Counted from the first letter of the stretch, positions 44,810-56,068 are shown. The stretch: 64,000 bases of DNA from Tridacna crocea (GCA_943736015.1 OX031059.1:47813159-47877158); one strand, 5' to 3'. Notes: a model not told the origin generated them from the sequence alone. Translations and numbers: made by a program.

Positions 44810-45041
44810 CTGAAATTAGAAAAAAAAAAGGAAAGAAACTTGAAGTCATATTTTTAACAGTCTTTTTCATCTTATTAATGATGGGAAATTTCATTTCCTC
44901 CAAATATTGTATTTCTCATTTGTGTCTAAAGCCATCCTACAAACTGAATCCATTCCTGTATATTGTTTTTGCCCTCATGATGCAATCAACCAGAAAACAG
45001 GGGATACCAGATCTACTCCAGAGTCATTAGATTTGATGCCC

Positions 45042-45269
45042 TTAACCCTTTACCACACAATGACAACTTTTGACGGTCCTTGGAAATAAGCCTTTTGAAA
45101 ACATTGTGGGAAAAGAGAAAATGCTGGTTAATAGCATATTCTCCTTTTCCCAAAATGTTTTCTATCTTTTCAATAAACAGTTGCAACATTTGAGCCACAC
45201 TGAAATTGTTGTCTGCAAATGCTTTCAATTTGAAAAGGGCTAAAATTTTGTCATCTGGTAAAGGGTTAA
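45042..45269 (+). mobile_element. pal-TTAA MITE, full-length
   Basis: TTAACCCTTTACCA to TCTGGTAAAGGGTTAA; tip changed to GCTGGTTAATAGCA. It lies in the presumed first intron of the RAD51AP2-like gene. Confidence 0.88.
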
Positions 45270-45980
45270 GTCATTCAGCTTCTCTATCATTAACGTCTTT
45301 CATATAAATAAATGCAGTTTCTTCCAGCTTTAGCATGTTGTCTGTCACTTCAAATCTTTATCACAATCATTTTCAATCTTCATAGGTATAATTCTTCAGA
45401 ATTCTACATTGACTATGGAGATACCATTGTTTGTTTATATGAAATGATGCCTTTCATTCATCTGGATTTTTTTATTTGGTGCATCACCATGCTCTACCCT
45501 GTGTAACAAATATTGATACTGGGACAGCAGATCTGTAAAGTGCATTTTTCTGTTTCTCTAGTCTGACATTCGTAGCTTAATCTGACAAATTTGTATAGCT
45601 GTAGAGTCAATGTGTGTAACAAGATGTTAAATTCATGGTTTTTCTTCCAAGCTGAATGTTGTGGGCACTCATCAGAACTGTTTATGGTGTTTTATGGCGC
45701 ATCGACAGCTAAAGTCATTTAGCGCGCAATAAAGAAGTAATGAAAGAAAAGGATAGGATGTAGGAATATGTAAGTTATAAGTATAATTTTGATGAAAGAT
45801 GTGTTAGGAAATAATCCTATATAAATGATGATAGAATAAATATATAGTCATAAAAAGAATAATCTAAAAATGAATAAAAGGTATAAAAAAGTATCACGAT
45901 TTCCTATAAGGTTAAAATTTTCTTGAGAAAAGCTATGTAACTGAATAGATTGACAACCTTTCTGGTATGCCTTGAAAGTA
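45270..45980. other. Presumed intron 1 of the RAD51AP2-like gene, small repeat piece only
   Basis: GGTGTTTTATGGCGCATCGA near 45688 looks like a SINE tail fragment on the - strand. Nothing else recognised. Confidence 0.4.
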
Positions 45981-46305
45981 AGGGAGACTGGGGTAAACTG
46001 GGATATGGGACATGTGGGATTTTTGGTTCTTTAGGTGATTGTATTTTAACCTGAATCACACAGAAAATTTATCCTTCCAAGACCCTCCCTCCACAAAAGT
46101 TTCATGGTGGCAAGGTGAAGAAAAAAAAATTTGTTGAGTAAAATGTAATTCCCATGATATCTGAAAGTAAAATCTAGAAAAATGCTATACTGTCTTCAAA
46201 GTCTTTGAACTAATGTATTCTCTGTAATATGTTATGAGTTAAAAATGTTGTGTTATAGATATTTCCTTTAATTTGTAATATAAATATTTGCTAGGCCATG
46301 TTTAC

Positions 46306-46853
46306 TTAAAGGTGGCCCTTCAGATTTTGGGACGAAAATTTAACAAAAGTGCAAAAAAAATCACCGTTATACTCCCAAAGCCTTTTAATTTTCATTCATA
46401 AAACGCCAGTAGTCGAAAACCGTCCGACAACACGAGAAATTAGAGACTTACTACGGCCCAGGTTGACACCAACAGGAGACACATTCTATTTTTAGATGAT
46501 CAATTCGCTCATTTACATACAGGAATACACAGAAGAAGCTTCAAACATAGCGTCCGAAGAAGACATTATGGAAAATAAGTATTACATGTTTGTTATGATA
46601 GGGAATTTAAGCGTTATGAGTCACATGTCAGTCACTTGACATTCCCACAATGCTTTATTGATTTTGGCGCGAAATCTAAAAATACCTTAAAAGGCTACAT
46701 AGCCTTTTAAGGGAATACCATCAAAAAATTTTTTTTTTGTAATTTTATGAATCTTAATTATTGATGATTTGTATTATTTTTTCATACGAATTTCAGTGAT
46801 ATATATATTTTCTAATTTGGTGAGATGTAAAAATTCTAAATACCCACCTTTAA
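46306..46853 (+). mobile_element. TTAA-flanked ~540 bp element, uninterrupted copy
   Basis: TTAA/AGGTGGCCCTTCAGATTTTG at the left and TACCCACCT/TTAA at the right, so AGGTGG is the inverted terminus and TTAA the target. It matches 52427-53830 almost throughout and has no coding capacity. The site GCGTTATGAGTCAC is intact here. Confidence 0.88.
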
Positions 46854-46904
46854 TGAATTGTCAGCGAAATAGATGAGGATGGGTGGGGTACTCTGGGACA
46901 CTGT

Positions 46905-47075
46905 CATACTGTCTCAAATTGAAAGAGGTTGCAGACGACAAGGGATTTTAAAGATATTGATAGTCTGGAAAGCATAGTGGCAAAAGGTGAAATTGCTTGC
47001 AGCGAGCAATCTCACCTTTTGCCACAATGTTTTCTAGAGCTATCTCTCTTCAATGGGTTCAAAATGAGCATTGGG
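46905..47075. mobile_element. pal-TTAA MITE subfamily 2
   Basis: GTTGCAGACGACAAG and a strong stem, GTGGCAAAAGGTGAAATTGC against GCAATCTCACC and TTTTGCCAC. Both arms have GGCAAAAGG / CCTTTTGCC, another matched change. Ends are decayed. Confidence 0.82.
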
Positions 47076-47249
47076 ATAAATATAGGCCTATTAGTCATTT
47101 GTTATAGTCACTTGGAAGTACTTGTCTTGCAAATGTTTATAAATGGTTACTTTTAACATCCACTTAGTTATCTTTTTTTTTCATATTTCATTATAAATCA
47201 CTAAAATCTATTGTGTGTAATGAAATAACATGTAAATGAATGTTTTGGT

Positions 47250-47465
47250 GAATACTCATTACCAGATGACAAAATTTTGGCTTGTCCTGATTGATAGTAT
47301 TTGGTGGAAAACAAAATTTTAATGATGTGTGGGTAAAGAGTTTGCATTTTTTTTCTGGAAAGGGGAATATTCTCGTTATGAGCATTTTCTACTTTTTCCA
47401 GAGTGTTTTCAAAAGCTTTCTACCTTAGGGCCTAAAAAGCCAGGGCTTATCTGGGAAAGGATTAA
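47250..47465 (-). mobile_element. pal-TTAA MITE, diverged
   Basis: ACTCATTACCAGATGACAAA, a stem with an altered tip (TCTCGTTATGAGCA), end TCTGGGAAAGGATTAA. Confidence 0.75.
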
Positions 47466-47507
47466 TGAATTCAAGTGAAGTTGTTTGTCATCTAACTTAC
47501 ACAAATT

Positions 47508-47599
47508 GTGAACCTACTATTAATAACCTCAATATGGTAATTTTCATCAAATGGTGAACCTACTTTTAATAACCTCATTATGGTAATTTTTATCAAATT
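47508..47599 (+). repeat. Tandem duplication 2 x 46 bp
   Basis: GTGAACCTACTATTAATAAC... occurs at 47508 and 47554 with four or five changes. Confidence 0.85.
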
Positions 47600-47937
47600 T
47601 TCAGTTCTTGTGAAATGTTGAATAAACTTTTTTGCCTTCAACTTTATTGCAAAGAGGAAAACTACAGGTGTCCAAATATACCCCAACTTGTCCCACTGTA
47701 TCCCATGTGGTGTCCCAGAGTGCCCCATGTATGGGACACTTTCTTGACAATATTTTCTCGACAATATCTGGATGAATATTTCTTTGTCTATTCAAATGCT
47801 AGAGATTATATTAGACACCTATTACATCTTAATCATAGTGTTCTTTTCATACAAAAAATATTATTTCGATCATGTGTACAAATTAGTACCCAAACAGAAA
47901 AATGTAATTTTGTCCCAGAGTACCTCGGTCTCCCCTA

Positions 47938-49169
47938 CCCACAACATTGGGTTTCAAGGACAAACTGAGAATTTAGCATTCAGTTATACTCAGTTGTCTG
48001 GAGCACCAATTGATCCTTACATGGTGTTAACTTTCAGACTGAAGGTAGGACACATTTTCAAACAATATATAAGGTTATGATTAATAAAATTCTATTAATG
48101 TTGACAGACTCTCGCCATATGACTGTAACCTGACTTTAGATTAGAGATACAGGTAACACTTTGCATCAGTATTTTTACCCCAATGGTTACAGATACAAAA
48201 TTCAGACTTGTTCAAATCTTGGAATTTTTTACATTAACAAAATATTGTAAAACTGACCTGTAATTGATAAACTATGGAAAATCTTACCGAAAAACCTTTA
48301 ATTAACCTTACAGTTTAGCAAAGGATAGAGAATAATGTGTATTGAGATACTGAGTGCAGCTGAGCAAAGTATTATGTATTGGACGATACATTAATATGAG
48401 GCACTATGAAAGACCAAATATCTACATGATAAATAAAACAAACAAACAAACAAACAAACAAAAAAACATATTCATATTTCAAATGATGTTAAACGATAAC
48501 TTATGTTCATGAACCACAAGACCTTCAGTCTGAAAGTGTGCTCCTATGCTATTTTTGTTATTTCTCTCCACAAATTTGCTATTTTTGTTATTTGCGGACA
48601 CAAATAATAAGATAGCATCGGGGCAAACTCTCAGACTGAAGGCAGAACATCTGGAGAAGATGACCGATTCCATGATGTAGGTCTCGTTCAAAATTCAAAT
48701 CGAAACATAAAACACTACATTCAACGAAGTTCCGTTACGAAAAGATACAATTTATGACGTTGCTATTTAAACTGCATTGTTTTAGGAATCAGAATGAAGG
48801 CTAATGCTTTCAAAGTAAAAAAAAATATTGCATTTCCGAAAAATATGTTATGTCCGGTTATAGCTTGGAAGATGTTGCAGACGACAAATGATGTCTTAGA
48901 GTTATTCATTAAATTTGCATGTAGTGTCAACCATTTCGCAGAACTGGTAAACATTTCAATCTTTTTAACATAAAAAAAAAGTTTTAAATCCTGCATAAAG
49001 CTTACTATAAGAATCGGTATCGATATTTATCGATACGATCCAGCAGACTTAATCTAAATCGAAAGTAGGAATACTGCTGTCTCGTTTTCACGAGACTTTG
49101 CCATTACTAATTAATTTTCTTTCTTTAAATCTTCCGAGCCTATCATAGAATAATTATTATACAAAAAAA
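47938..49169. other. Presumed intron 1 of the RAD51AP2-like gene
   Basis: An inverted pair of CTTTCAGACTGAAGGT (48028 and, reversed, near 48520) and a further CTCAGACTGAAGGC at 48630 suggest a decayed inverted-repeat element. A MITE-like piece (TTGCAGACGACAAATGATG) is at 48873. No exon supported. Confidence 0.4.
48433..48466 (+). repeat. (AAAC)n microsatellite
   Basis: About seven CAAA units. Confidence 0.9.
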
Positions 49170-49258
49170 TTATAAAGCATTATCAAATATATCAATAAAT
49201 GGTTCATCATCAGATGACTTTGACCTACTTTCCTTATTTGGAAGTGACGTCCATTCAC

Positions 49259-49427
49259 CCGGAAGTAAGTAAACTTGACAAGATCCAGGAAAGAAAGTCC
49301 TGATTTGTGGGATTCTGAAGTTAGACCGTGACGACGTTTTGACATTTACAGCTTCTTTGAGGTATGTCACGTACAAGAATTTTTTCATATTATCAAATTT
49401 GCAGTATGTTATATGACTTCCATGCAT
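49259..49427 (-). CDS. Possible first exon of the RAD51AP2-like gene, or a small separate open frame
   Basis: On the - strand an ATG at 49427 opens a frame of 85 codons whose composition differs from the AT-rich repeats around it. After CTTCCG there is a CCGG/GTGAAT donor that would leave one G, exactly what the large exon at 44809 needs (G + AC = Asp). The resulting N-terminus would contain NFRIPQIRTFFPGSCQVYLLP. Without splicing the frame runs on to a stop at 49170 through a polar tail (SRSKSSDDEPFIDIFDNAL). I cannot decide between a first exon, a terminal exon of another gene and chance. An in-frame stop lies about 80 bases upstream of the ATG. Confidence 0.35.
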
Positions 49428-49800
49428 ATTTTTAACTGAAGGCGGGTGGATATGACGTGTTTTAAAGTTCGGACGGTATAGTAAACGGATATTAAAAATA
49501 TTGCGGTTTCTTGTCTAGTTTAGCAGATTGCTACTACTGACTTTTTCAAGAGTCCGATTCTTAGCATGCGAATTGTAAATTATTCATTTTAAATCTTGAT
49601 GAACATTTATTAGGATCGAAAGCATAACTTCATTCAAAAACCATAGAGAAAGGAGATTTTTTTTTCAAAAAATCTCCCTTTGCCATCATTTTTTAAAAGT
49701 AGCCTACTTTATTGGTAATACCATAAATGTAAAGTAGCTGAAATTATGAAAGCATTATACAGGGAAAGTTTTGGAGAATTGATCAGTTTTCCAGTGTTCA

Positions 49801-50028
49801 TTAACTCTCTACCAAACAATTCCTGGTTTTTATGACCCGTAATGGAAGCCTTTTGAAAACATTGTTGGAAAAGTAGATAATGCTGTTAATCAGCATTTAC
49901 TCCTTTTCCCACAATGTTTTCTACCCGACTGGAAACAAATTTCAATTTTTGAGTTACATTTATTTTGACATCTGCAAGTGCTTTCCATTTGGACCAGTCT
50001 AAAATTTTGTTGTTTGGTAAAGATTTAA
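49801..50028 (+). mobile_element. pal-TTAA MITE, full-length
   Basis: TTAACTCTCTACCA to TTTGGTAAAGATTTAA with a moderately mismatched stem (GTTGGAAAAGTAGATAATGC). Confidence 0.88.
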
Positions 50029-50194
50029 TTTAAATGCTAATGGACAGCTTCATTTGATGATTTACCCCTTGGTCCCTCAATAGTTCTATAGTGGACCAGC
50101 CTTATCATACAAAGAAGAGATATGTTCTTCAAAAAATTTACTATCCTGATATGTGGATATGTGGGATAGATAAGAATCTTTAGAAAGTTTTGCT

Positions 50195-50345
50195 AAAACT
50201 GAAGCCATTTGTACTAGAAAAATTAAATGTGGCCTAGAGGCAATTAATGATGACCTTGAAACCATTTTTTTTTTTTTTTTTGAAGATGGAAGAAAATGCT
50301 TGTTACTAGGATTTTCTCCTTTTTCCACAATCTTTTCATTTAATT
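50195..50345 (-). mobile_element. pal-TTAA MITE, decayed
   Basis: GAAGCCATTTGTACTAGAAA, AGAAAATGCTTGTTACTAGG, TTTCTCCTTTTTCCACAATC. A long T-run lies in the middle. Confidence 0.6.
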
Positions 50346-51508
50346 TTTCTTCCCATCATCACCATGGCAGGATATGCTCGAAGTTGTCAATTTTTTGACA
50401 ATTATTCCAAATGTTTGTGGTCATTTAGAAATGTATGTGAAATCCTTATAATTAATGAGATCAGGTTTTCTGGTTCAAAAATAGATGCTAAACCAGGACA
50501 CTGCCAGTCAGCTTTGATCTTCACATCAACTGTCAGATGGTTATGAGATACAATGGGTTCAAGTTTACCCAGCTAGAATGTGCAGAATTTTTTTCCCTCT
50601 AAGTTGCTTTGTATCAGAAATGTTGCTCATGGCTAAAGGTGCTGTTTCAGGTAATTGTGCAGAAAATTAATTTTATATCTGGTTATTTACAGACTGTAGC
50701 AGCTAACACTGTGGGAAAAGGAGATACTGCTTAGTAGAGGCATTTTTCTTTCTTTTTCCACAGTGTTTGTTAAACCTTGTAGCATTATCTCTGTGAAAAA
50801 TTATAGTATTCTATAAAAACAGTTTAGCTACCAAATTTTGCTTAGATTTTGGAACTGTAAAAAAAGTTTGTTTTTTCTGTGTCCCAGTAAATGGGTCTAC
50901 TGAAAATAATTATGTTGTCAGCTGTCCCAAATGTTATTGTTAAACAAGACGAGCTGTCATACTGTAAGTCACTGACCACTAACCAGTCGGAATATTGGGG
51001 TGATTAAATATTGCTACGTCATTGATTTAAATTTATAGACTAAGATCATTTGCATATTGGTTTATTTTTAGACAGATTGGAATTCCAGTTGTCAATTTGT
51101 GCACTAAGAGTTTAAAACTCTGCTTTTTCTGGTTACTTGAGGTGAAGGATGTGAATTCCACTCTGACAAGTACCTGCTTGGCTTGTTCTCAAATTTGATT
51201 GGTTCATCGATCTTCAATTGATAACTCAGTTAGGCTAAAATGCTGTGTCTTGATTTCTATTTATAAATAACAAACTTGACTGATATTCAAAAACACATGT
51301 ATGTCAACTCTATGTCAACTTCTGATGTACATGTATATGTTATGTCCCTTGTATACAAGTTTATCACACCCTTTTTATACTTATATTGAATTTTTTTTCT
51401 GAACTGGGGTTTGAAATAGTCTGTGAAATAGTCTGATGATCGGGTCTTTGCCTTGAATTTTGAAACCCCACTGTAATCGGGAGGGTTGGAAAACATGCTA
51501 ATGTGTGT
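50346..51508. other. Intergenic, one short hairpin relic
   Basis: CACTGTGGGAAAAGGAGATA and TTCTTTTTCCACAGTGTT (50708-50768) are the stem arms of a MITE whose ends are gone. Nothing else recognised. Confidence 0.5.
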
Positions 51509-51734
51509 TTAACTCTTTACCAAATGACAAAATTCAGGCCTAGACCAAATTCAATACATTTGCAGGCAACATATTGAACATAGCTAAACAGACAATTTCT
51601 ATATGTGATATGGTAGATAACATTGTGGGAAAAGGAGAAAATGCTGGTCAGCATTTTCTCCTTTTCCCATAATGTTTTCAAAGGACTTCTTCCCCAGGGT
51701 CATTAAAACTCGGGATTGTGTGGTAAAGAGTTGA
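51509..51734 (-). mobile_element. pal-TTAA MITE with shortened tip
   Basis: TTAACTCTTTACCA to TGTGGTAAAGAGTTGA; the tip is trimmed to AATGCTGGTCAGCATT, leaving the rest of the stem intact. Confidence 0.9.
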
Positions 51735-51899
51735 ATGAAATTGCTTGAAATAAACGCTTGTAAACAAAGGGTATCAAACAGATTTTTTTTTTTCTAAATT
51801 GATTTTCACTGTCCCATTTCTTTGGAACAAAAACATACCGATCTTGCCATGTGATTTTTAGTATGGCCCAATCTTTGGGTCATGAAAAATGATTATTTT

Positions 51900-52352
51900 C
51901 ACAATTTTTGATGGTGTCTCCGTCCAAAGCCAATTCTCCTAAACCCCTGGACCAAATTTTATGAAACTTCATATCTGAATTCCATGGAACAATGAGCAAA
52001 TACCTCCTTCTCTGTTTCTCAATTTGAGGCCATGTCACGGAAAAAGGGGGCTTCACGAAAAAAAAAAACGTTTTTCACTAATAGCTCCTACATCAGTGCT
52101 CAAAACTTCGTGAAATTTCAAATCTGAACTGGTTGGAATGTTGCCCATAACCTATTTCCCGCTTTCTTAATGACAGGCTGTGTTACGGAAGAAGGGGGCT
52201 TCATGTTAAAATTTGCTTTTCTCTGTTATCTCCTACATTGATGCTCAAAAGTTCATGAAATTTGAAATCTGAACTTGTTGGAACATTTCATACATTTTAT
52301 GACAAGCAATTGCTTGGGGAGCATAACCTGTCTATGAAGGCTCTTGTTTTTT
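51900..52352 (-). mobile_element. Pearl/Helentron-like element, short copy
   Basis: Units with GTTACGGAAGAAGGGGGCTT, CTCCTACATTGATGCTCAAA and AAATCTGAACTTGTTGGAAC, closing with GGGGAGCATAACCTGTCTAT and GGCTCTTGTTTTT. Same family as the element at 54393-55613. Confidence 0.6.
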
Positions 52353-52426
52353 TGGCATCAAAGCACAGTCAGAGGTTAACTCTGTTGAAGTGTATTTGAT
52401 TTTTTTTGCTCATGATTGGTTGAAAG

Positions 52427-53830
52427 TTAACGGTGGCCCTTCAGATTTTGGGACGAAAATTTTACAAAAGTGCAAAAAAATCATCCTTTTACTCCCAAAG
52501 CCTTTTAATTTTCATTCATAAAACCCCAGTAGTCGAAAACCGTCCGACATTACGAGAAATTAGAGATTGACTACGGCCCAGGTTGACACATTCTATTTTT
52601 AGATGATCAATTCGCCCATTTACTTACAAGAATACACAAAAGAAGCTTCAAACATACATCCAAAGAAGACATTATGGAAAATAATCATTACATGTTTGTT
52701 ATGATAGGGAATTTAAGCGTTATGAGTAGTGGTGAAACGGTTTACCGATATACCGATTAACCGCGGTTTGTTCAAAGAAAAAGCCGAAACTGGTACGATT
52801 TTTACCGTATCGGTATTTCTTCAATATGTCAACTTCTCGTAATTGCATTAGAAAGTCCGGTTTTCCCAAAAATTTGGTCAGAAATCGATCGTTTTTCAAC
52901 AATCTGAAACATTTACGAAACTCGAAAGCGAAATTTGTTTATTTTTTCTACAGGCGGTGTCACCGGTGTTAAGGTAAAATTATGACCGCCTCAAATTCGC
53001 CGCGGGTACGAACTTCAAATAACCGTCGACCGTATTACTGATTTTGGACCAACAGAGTTTGTTATTCATTTCCTATAACTTTGCTCACACTTATTTCGCG
53101 TTTTTTCTCCCGGTAGATAAGCGGGAAAGTATTTGTGTTTAACAGAGTTAGTTAGTGCATTGCACTGTCTTCTCTGTTGAGCTCCCAAAGTTCGGTATAG
53201 TAGCCCTGACTGGTTTCTACATAAACAAGTGCGCCCTCTGAGCGAGTGTTCAGTAGGCCTATTGCTTGTGACTTTTTGTCAGCACTGAGGGCTTCTCTGG
53301 GTGCTGACAAGGTTGACATGCTAATATTTTTGAAAAAGAACATGACTTGAAATGTCACCAAGTCATTTACTTGTTTCTATGGATAAATCTTAATTTCTTT
53401 GTCATTTCAGTCTAGTCTGTGTTAAAGACTAGTCAATTTTTTTTAGCATATGCAACCCTAACAGCGACTACAAGTGGTCAGATATGCTAAATGTCAGCAT
53501 ATAGAGCGTATTGCAATACGTATTGCAATACGGGTCAGCCGTATTGCAATATATTGCAATACGCTTTTTACCGTATTGTTTCACCCCTAGTTATGAGTCA
53601 CGTGCCAGTCACATGACATTCCCACAATGCTTTATTGATTTTTGGCGCGAAATCTAAAAATGGCTTAAGAGGCTACGTAGCCTTTTAAGGGAATACCATC
53701 AAAAAAATTTTTTTTGTAATTTTATGAATCTTAATTATTGATGTTTTGTATTATTTTTTCATATGAATTTCAGTGATATATATATTTTTTAATTTGGTGA
53801 GATGAGAAAGTTCTAAATACCCACCTTTAA
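52427..53830 (+). mobile_element. TTAA-flanked ~525 bp element split by an hAT-like insertion
   Basis: TTAA/CGGTGGCCCTTCAGATTTTG to TACCCACCT/TTAA. Removing 52727-53589 and one copy of GTTATGAG leaves the same sequence as 46306-46853. Confidence 0.9.
52727..53589. mobile_element. hAT-like non-autonomous element (863 bp)
   Basis: Flanked by the 8 bp duplication GTTATGAG (52719-52726, 53590-53597), which is single in the paralogous site near 46614. Ends are TAGTGGTGAAACGG and the inverse of TAGGGGTGAAACAATACGG. Eight-base duplications with a TAGGGGTG-type terminus fit the hAT superfamily. Subterminal CGTATTGCAATACG repeats near the right end may be transposase binding sites. The 69-codon frame at 53361-53152 is not recognisable as transposase. 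Confidence 0.88.
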
Positions 53831-53848
53831 CTAAAAATTTCTTTCAGC

Positions 53849-54076
53849 TTAATCCTTTACCAAACAGTAAAACTTTAGACTGGTCCAAATTCAAAGCACT
53901 TGCAGACAACAAGATATATGCAACTAAATATTGAAATTTGTTTCCAGCAGGGTAGAAAACATGGTGAGAAAAGGAGAAAATGCTGGTTGCTAGCATTTTC
54001 TCCTTTTCCCACAATTTTTTCAAAAGGTTTCAAACTGAGGGTCATAAAAACAAGGGATTGTTTGGTAAAGGGTTAA
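53849..54076 (-). mobile_element. pal-TTAA MITE, full-length
   Basis: TTAATCCTTTACCA to TTTGGTAAAGGGTTAA; tip GCTGGTTGCTAGC slightly altered. Confidence 0.88.
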
Positions 54077-54167
54077 AACAGATTTGGTTTCTACTTCTTT
54101 TGTGTAAGAAAAGATCATGTTAAAAAGAAAACCTTGAGGAATGAAACTGTAATTCATTACTGATAAT

Positions 54168-54225
54168 GTATAAATTTCTCAAAATAATTGTTAAGTGTAT
54201 AAATTTCTCAAAATAATTGTTAAGT
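54168..54225 (+). repeat. Tandem duplication 2 x 29 bp
   Basis: TGTATAAATTTCTCAAAATA... appears twice without a difference, so the duplication is recent. Confidence 0.92.
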
Positions 54226-54392
54226 CCAAATGCACAAAGTCTTGTTGAATTGATTTCCCTAATTTTCCCCAACATACTTTATGATGGAGTAGGCTTTGTG
54301 ACCAGATTTTGATAAGTACGGTATTAAATCTTACTTCATACTGTTTCTTGTTATTTTACGAGATCTTTTTTAAACAAATGTGCAGTTAATTT

Positions 54393-55613
54393 TATGCTCC
54401 GCGAAGGGCGAGCATATAGTCGCCGCTTCGTCTGTCCGTCCGTCCTTCCGTCGGTCTGTCCGTCCGTCCGAAGCGATTTCTCCACCCTTGGACCAAATTG
54501 GATGAAACTTCATATATGAACTCCTTAGGGTAACGCGCCGATATAACTTTCCCGGATTTTCAATTTGACCCCGTGTCATGGAAAAAAGGGGCTTAATGCA
54601 AAATTGCAATTTTTACCAGTATCTCATTCAGTTTTTGTCAGAATATCATGAAACTTCATGGTTATATTGTTTATGGAAAGTTTTAGCATGTGCCCTTGCT
54701 ATTTTTAATCTGGGCATTTTTTAAGTTGACGTTCTGTCATGGAAAAAGGGGGCTCCTTGCAAAATTCTAATTTTTACTAATATTTCATTCAGTTTTGGTC
54801 AAAATTTCATTATACTTCATGGTTATATTGTTTTTTCAAGGTTTCACCATGTGCTCTTGTTTCTTTATCTATGTGTTTTTCAATTTGACCCTCTGTCATG
54901 GAAAAAGGGGGTTTCTTGTAAAATGAAAAAGGGGCCCTAATGCAAAATTGCAATTTTTACTAATATCTTGTTCAGTTTTTGTCAACATTTCATGGTTATA
55001 TCTTGTTTTACAAGTTTCAACATGTGCCCGTTGTTTTTGCAATCTATGAATTATTAATGCGCAAATACGTCTTTCCTGGTTTCTCAAATTAAGGCTGCAT
55101 CACGGAAAAAGGGGACTTCATGGAAAAAATTGTTTTTCACTAGGTTTTATCAGTGCTCAAAACTTTGTGAAATTTCAAATCTGAACTTGTTGGAACGTTG
55201 CCCAGGTACCTCTCTTCCTTTTTCTCAATTTCAGGCTGCGTCTCGGAAAAAGGGGGCTTCATGTAAAAAATTGTTTTATGTAATATTTAATACATGACAG
55301 CTCAAAATTTTATGAAATTTCGAATTTTGATTTATTATTAAAAAATGCCACAAACCACACACCCGTTGTATTTATTGCAATGATCCAATATTGTCTTACG
55401 GGAAAAGGGGGCTTAAAGGGGGTTTATTGGGCTTATTGACCTCTATAAGTTTGTGTTGGCTATCTCTAAGATAGTAATTGCCTTTTCACTTCAAATTTTG
55501 GGGGGCATGAACAGGTTCTTTTAGGATAAAAGAAGTGAATTTATATTAATTTCTTATATTTTATGACAATCACTTGTTCGGGGAGCATAACCTGTCTCTG
55601 ACGGCTCTTGTTT
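54393..55613 (-). mobile_element. Pearl/Helentron-like element, longest copy
   Basis: Hairpin TATGCTC...GAGCATA (54393-54416), then a GTCCGTCCGTCC-type microsatellite, then diverged repeats of GTCATGGAAAAAGGGGGCTT with CAGTTTTTGTCA and TCATGGTTATATTG, and the terminal block CGGGGAGCATAACCTGTCTC ... GGCTCTTGTTTT. No Rep/helicase frame is present. Confidence 0.68.
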
Positions 55614-55837
55614 TCTGTAGGTTACCTTTTACCTCAATAGAACTTTTTTTTAAAATTTATTATATTAATATGCTCTTTAAAAAAACTTTTCCATATTATG
55701 AGCTGTATCTGATTGTCTTTATTACTCCTACATTCAAAAATATCATTTTCCTAGATGAGTGTTATTATTTTAGAGTTGTCTTAAGATTGCAGATTTTGTG
55801 AGGAATAGATTTAACTTCCTTGTGGAGTAATCATTGG

Positions 55838-56068
55838 TTAACTCATTACCAAATGACAATATTTTTGCCCTGTCCAAATCGAAAGCAATTGCAGATGAGA
55901 AAATAAAGGTGAGTGAAAATTCAAGATTTGTTTCGTGAAGGGCAGAAAACAAACATTGTCGGAAAAAAGAAAATGCTGGTTAGTGGTTACCAGCATTTTC
56001 TCCTATTTTTTCTAGAGGCTTCTTTTTCAAGGTTGTCAAAAGTACTGGTTTATGTGGTAATGGGTTAA
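55838..56068 (-). mobile_element. pal-TTAA MITE, diverged
   Basis: TTAACTCATTACCA to TGTGGTAATGGGTTAA. One stem arm is shortened and the tip has an extra GGTTAGT before GGTTACC. Confidence 0.87.

Larger units (their letters stand above)
45981..47935. mobile_element. TA-flanked DNA transposon carrying other insertions
   Basis: AGGGAGACTGGGGTAAACTG at the left and, inverted, CTCTGGGACA...GGGGAGACCGAGGTA at the right form imperfect terminal repeats, each bordered by TA (45979-45980 and 47936-47937). TA duplication suggests the Tc1/mariner-type group or another TA-using superfamily. Related GTACTCTGGGACA motifs recur inside (46881, 47690-47730). A TTAA element and two MITEs sit within it. No transposase frame remains. 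Confidence 0.6.

Noticed and set aside
47615-48080. Overlapping + strand frames of 102-117 codons
   Set aside because: They run across the end of the TA-flanked transposon into unrelated sequence and show no coding pattern.
53152-53361. 69-codon frame inside the hAT-like element as a transposase remnant
   Set aside because: No hAT signature residues or BED zinc finger pattern could be seen.
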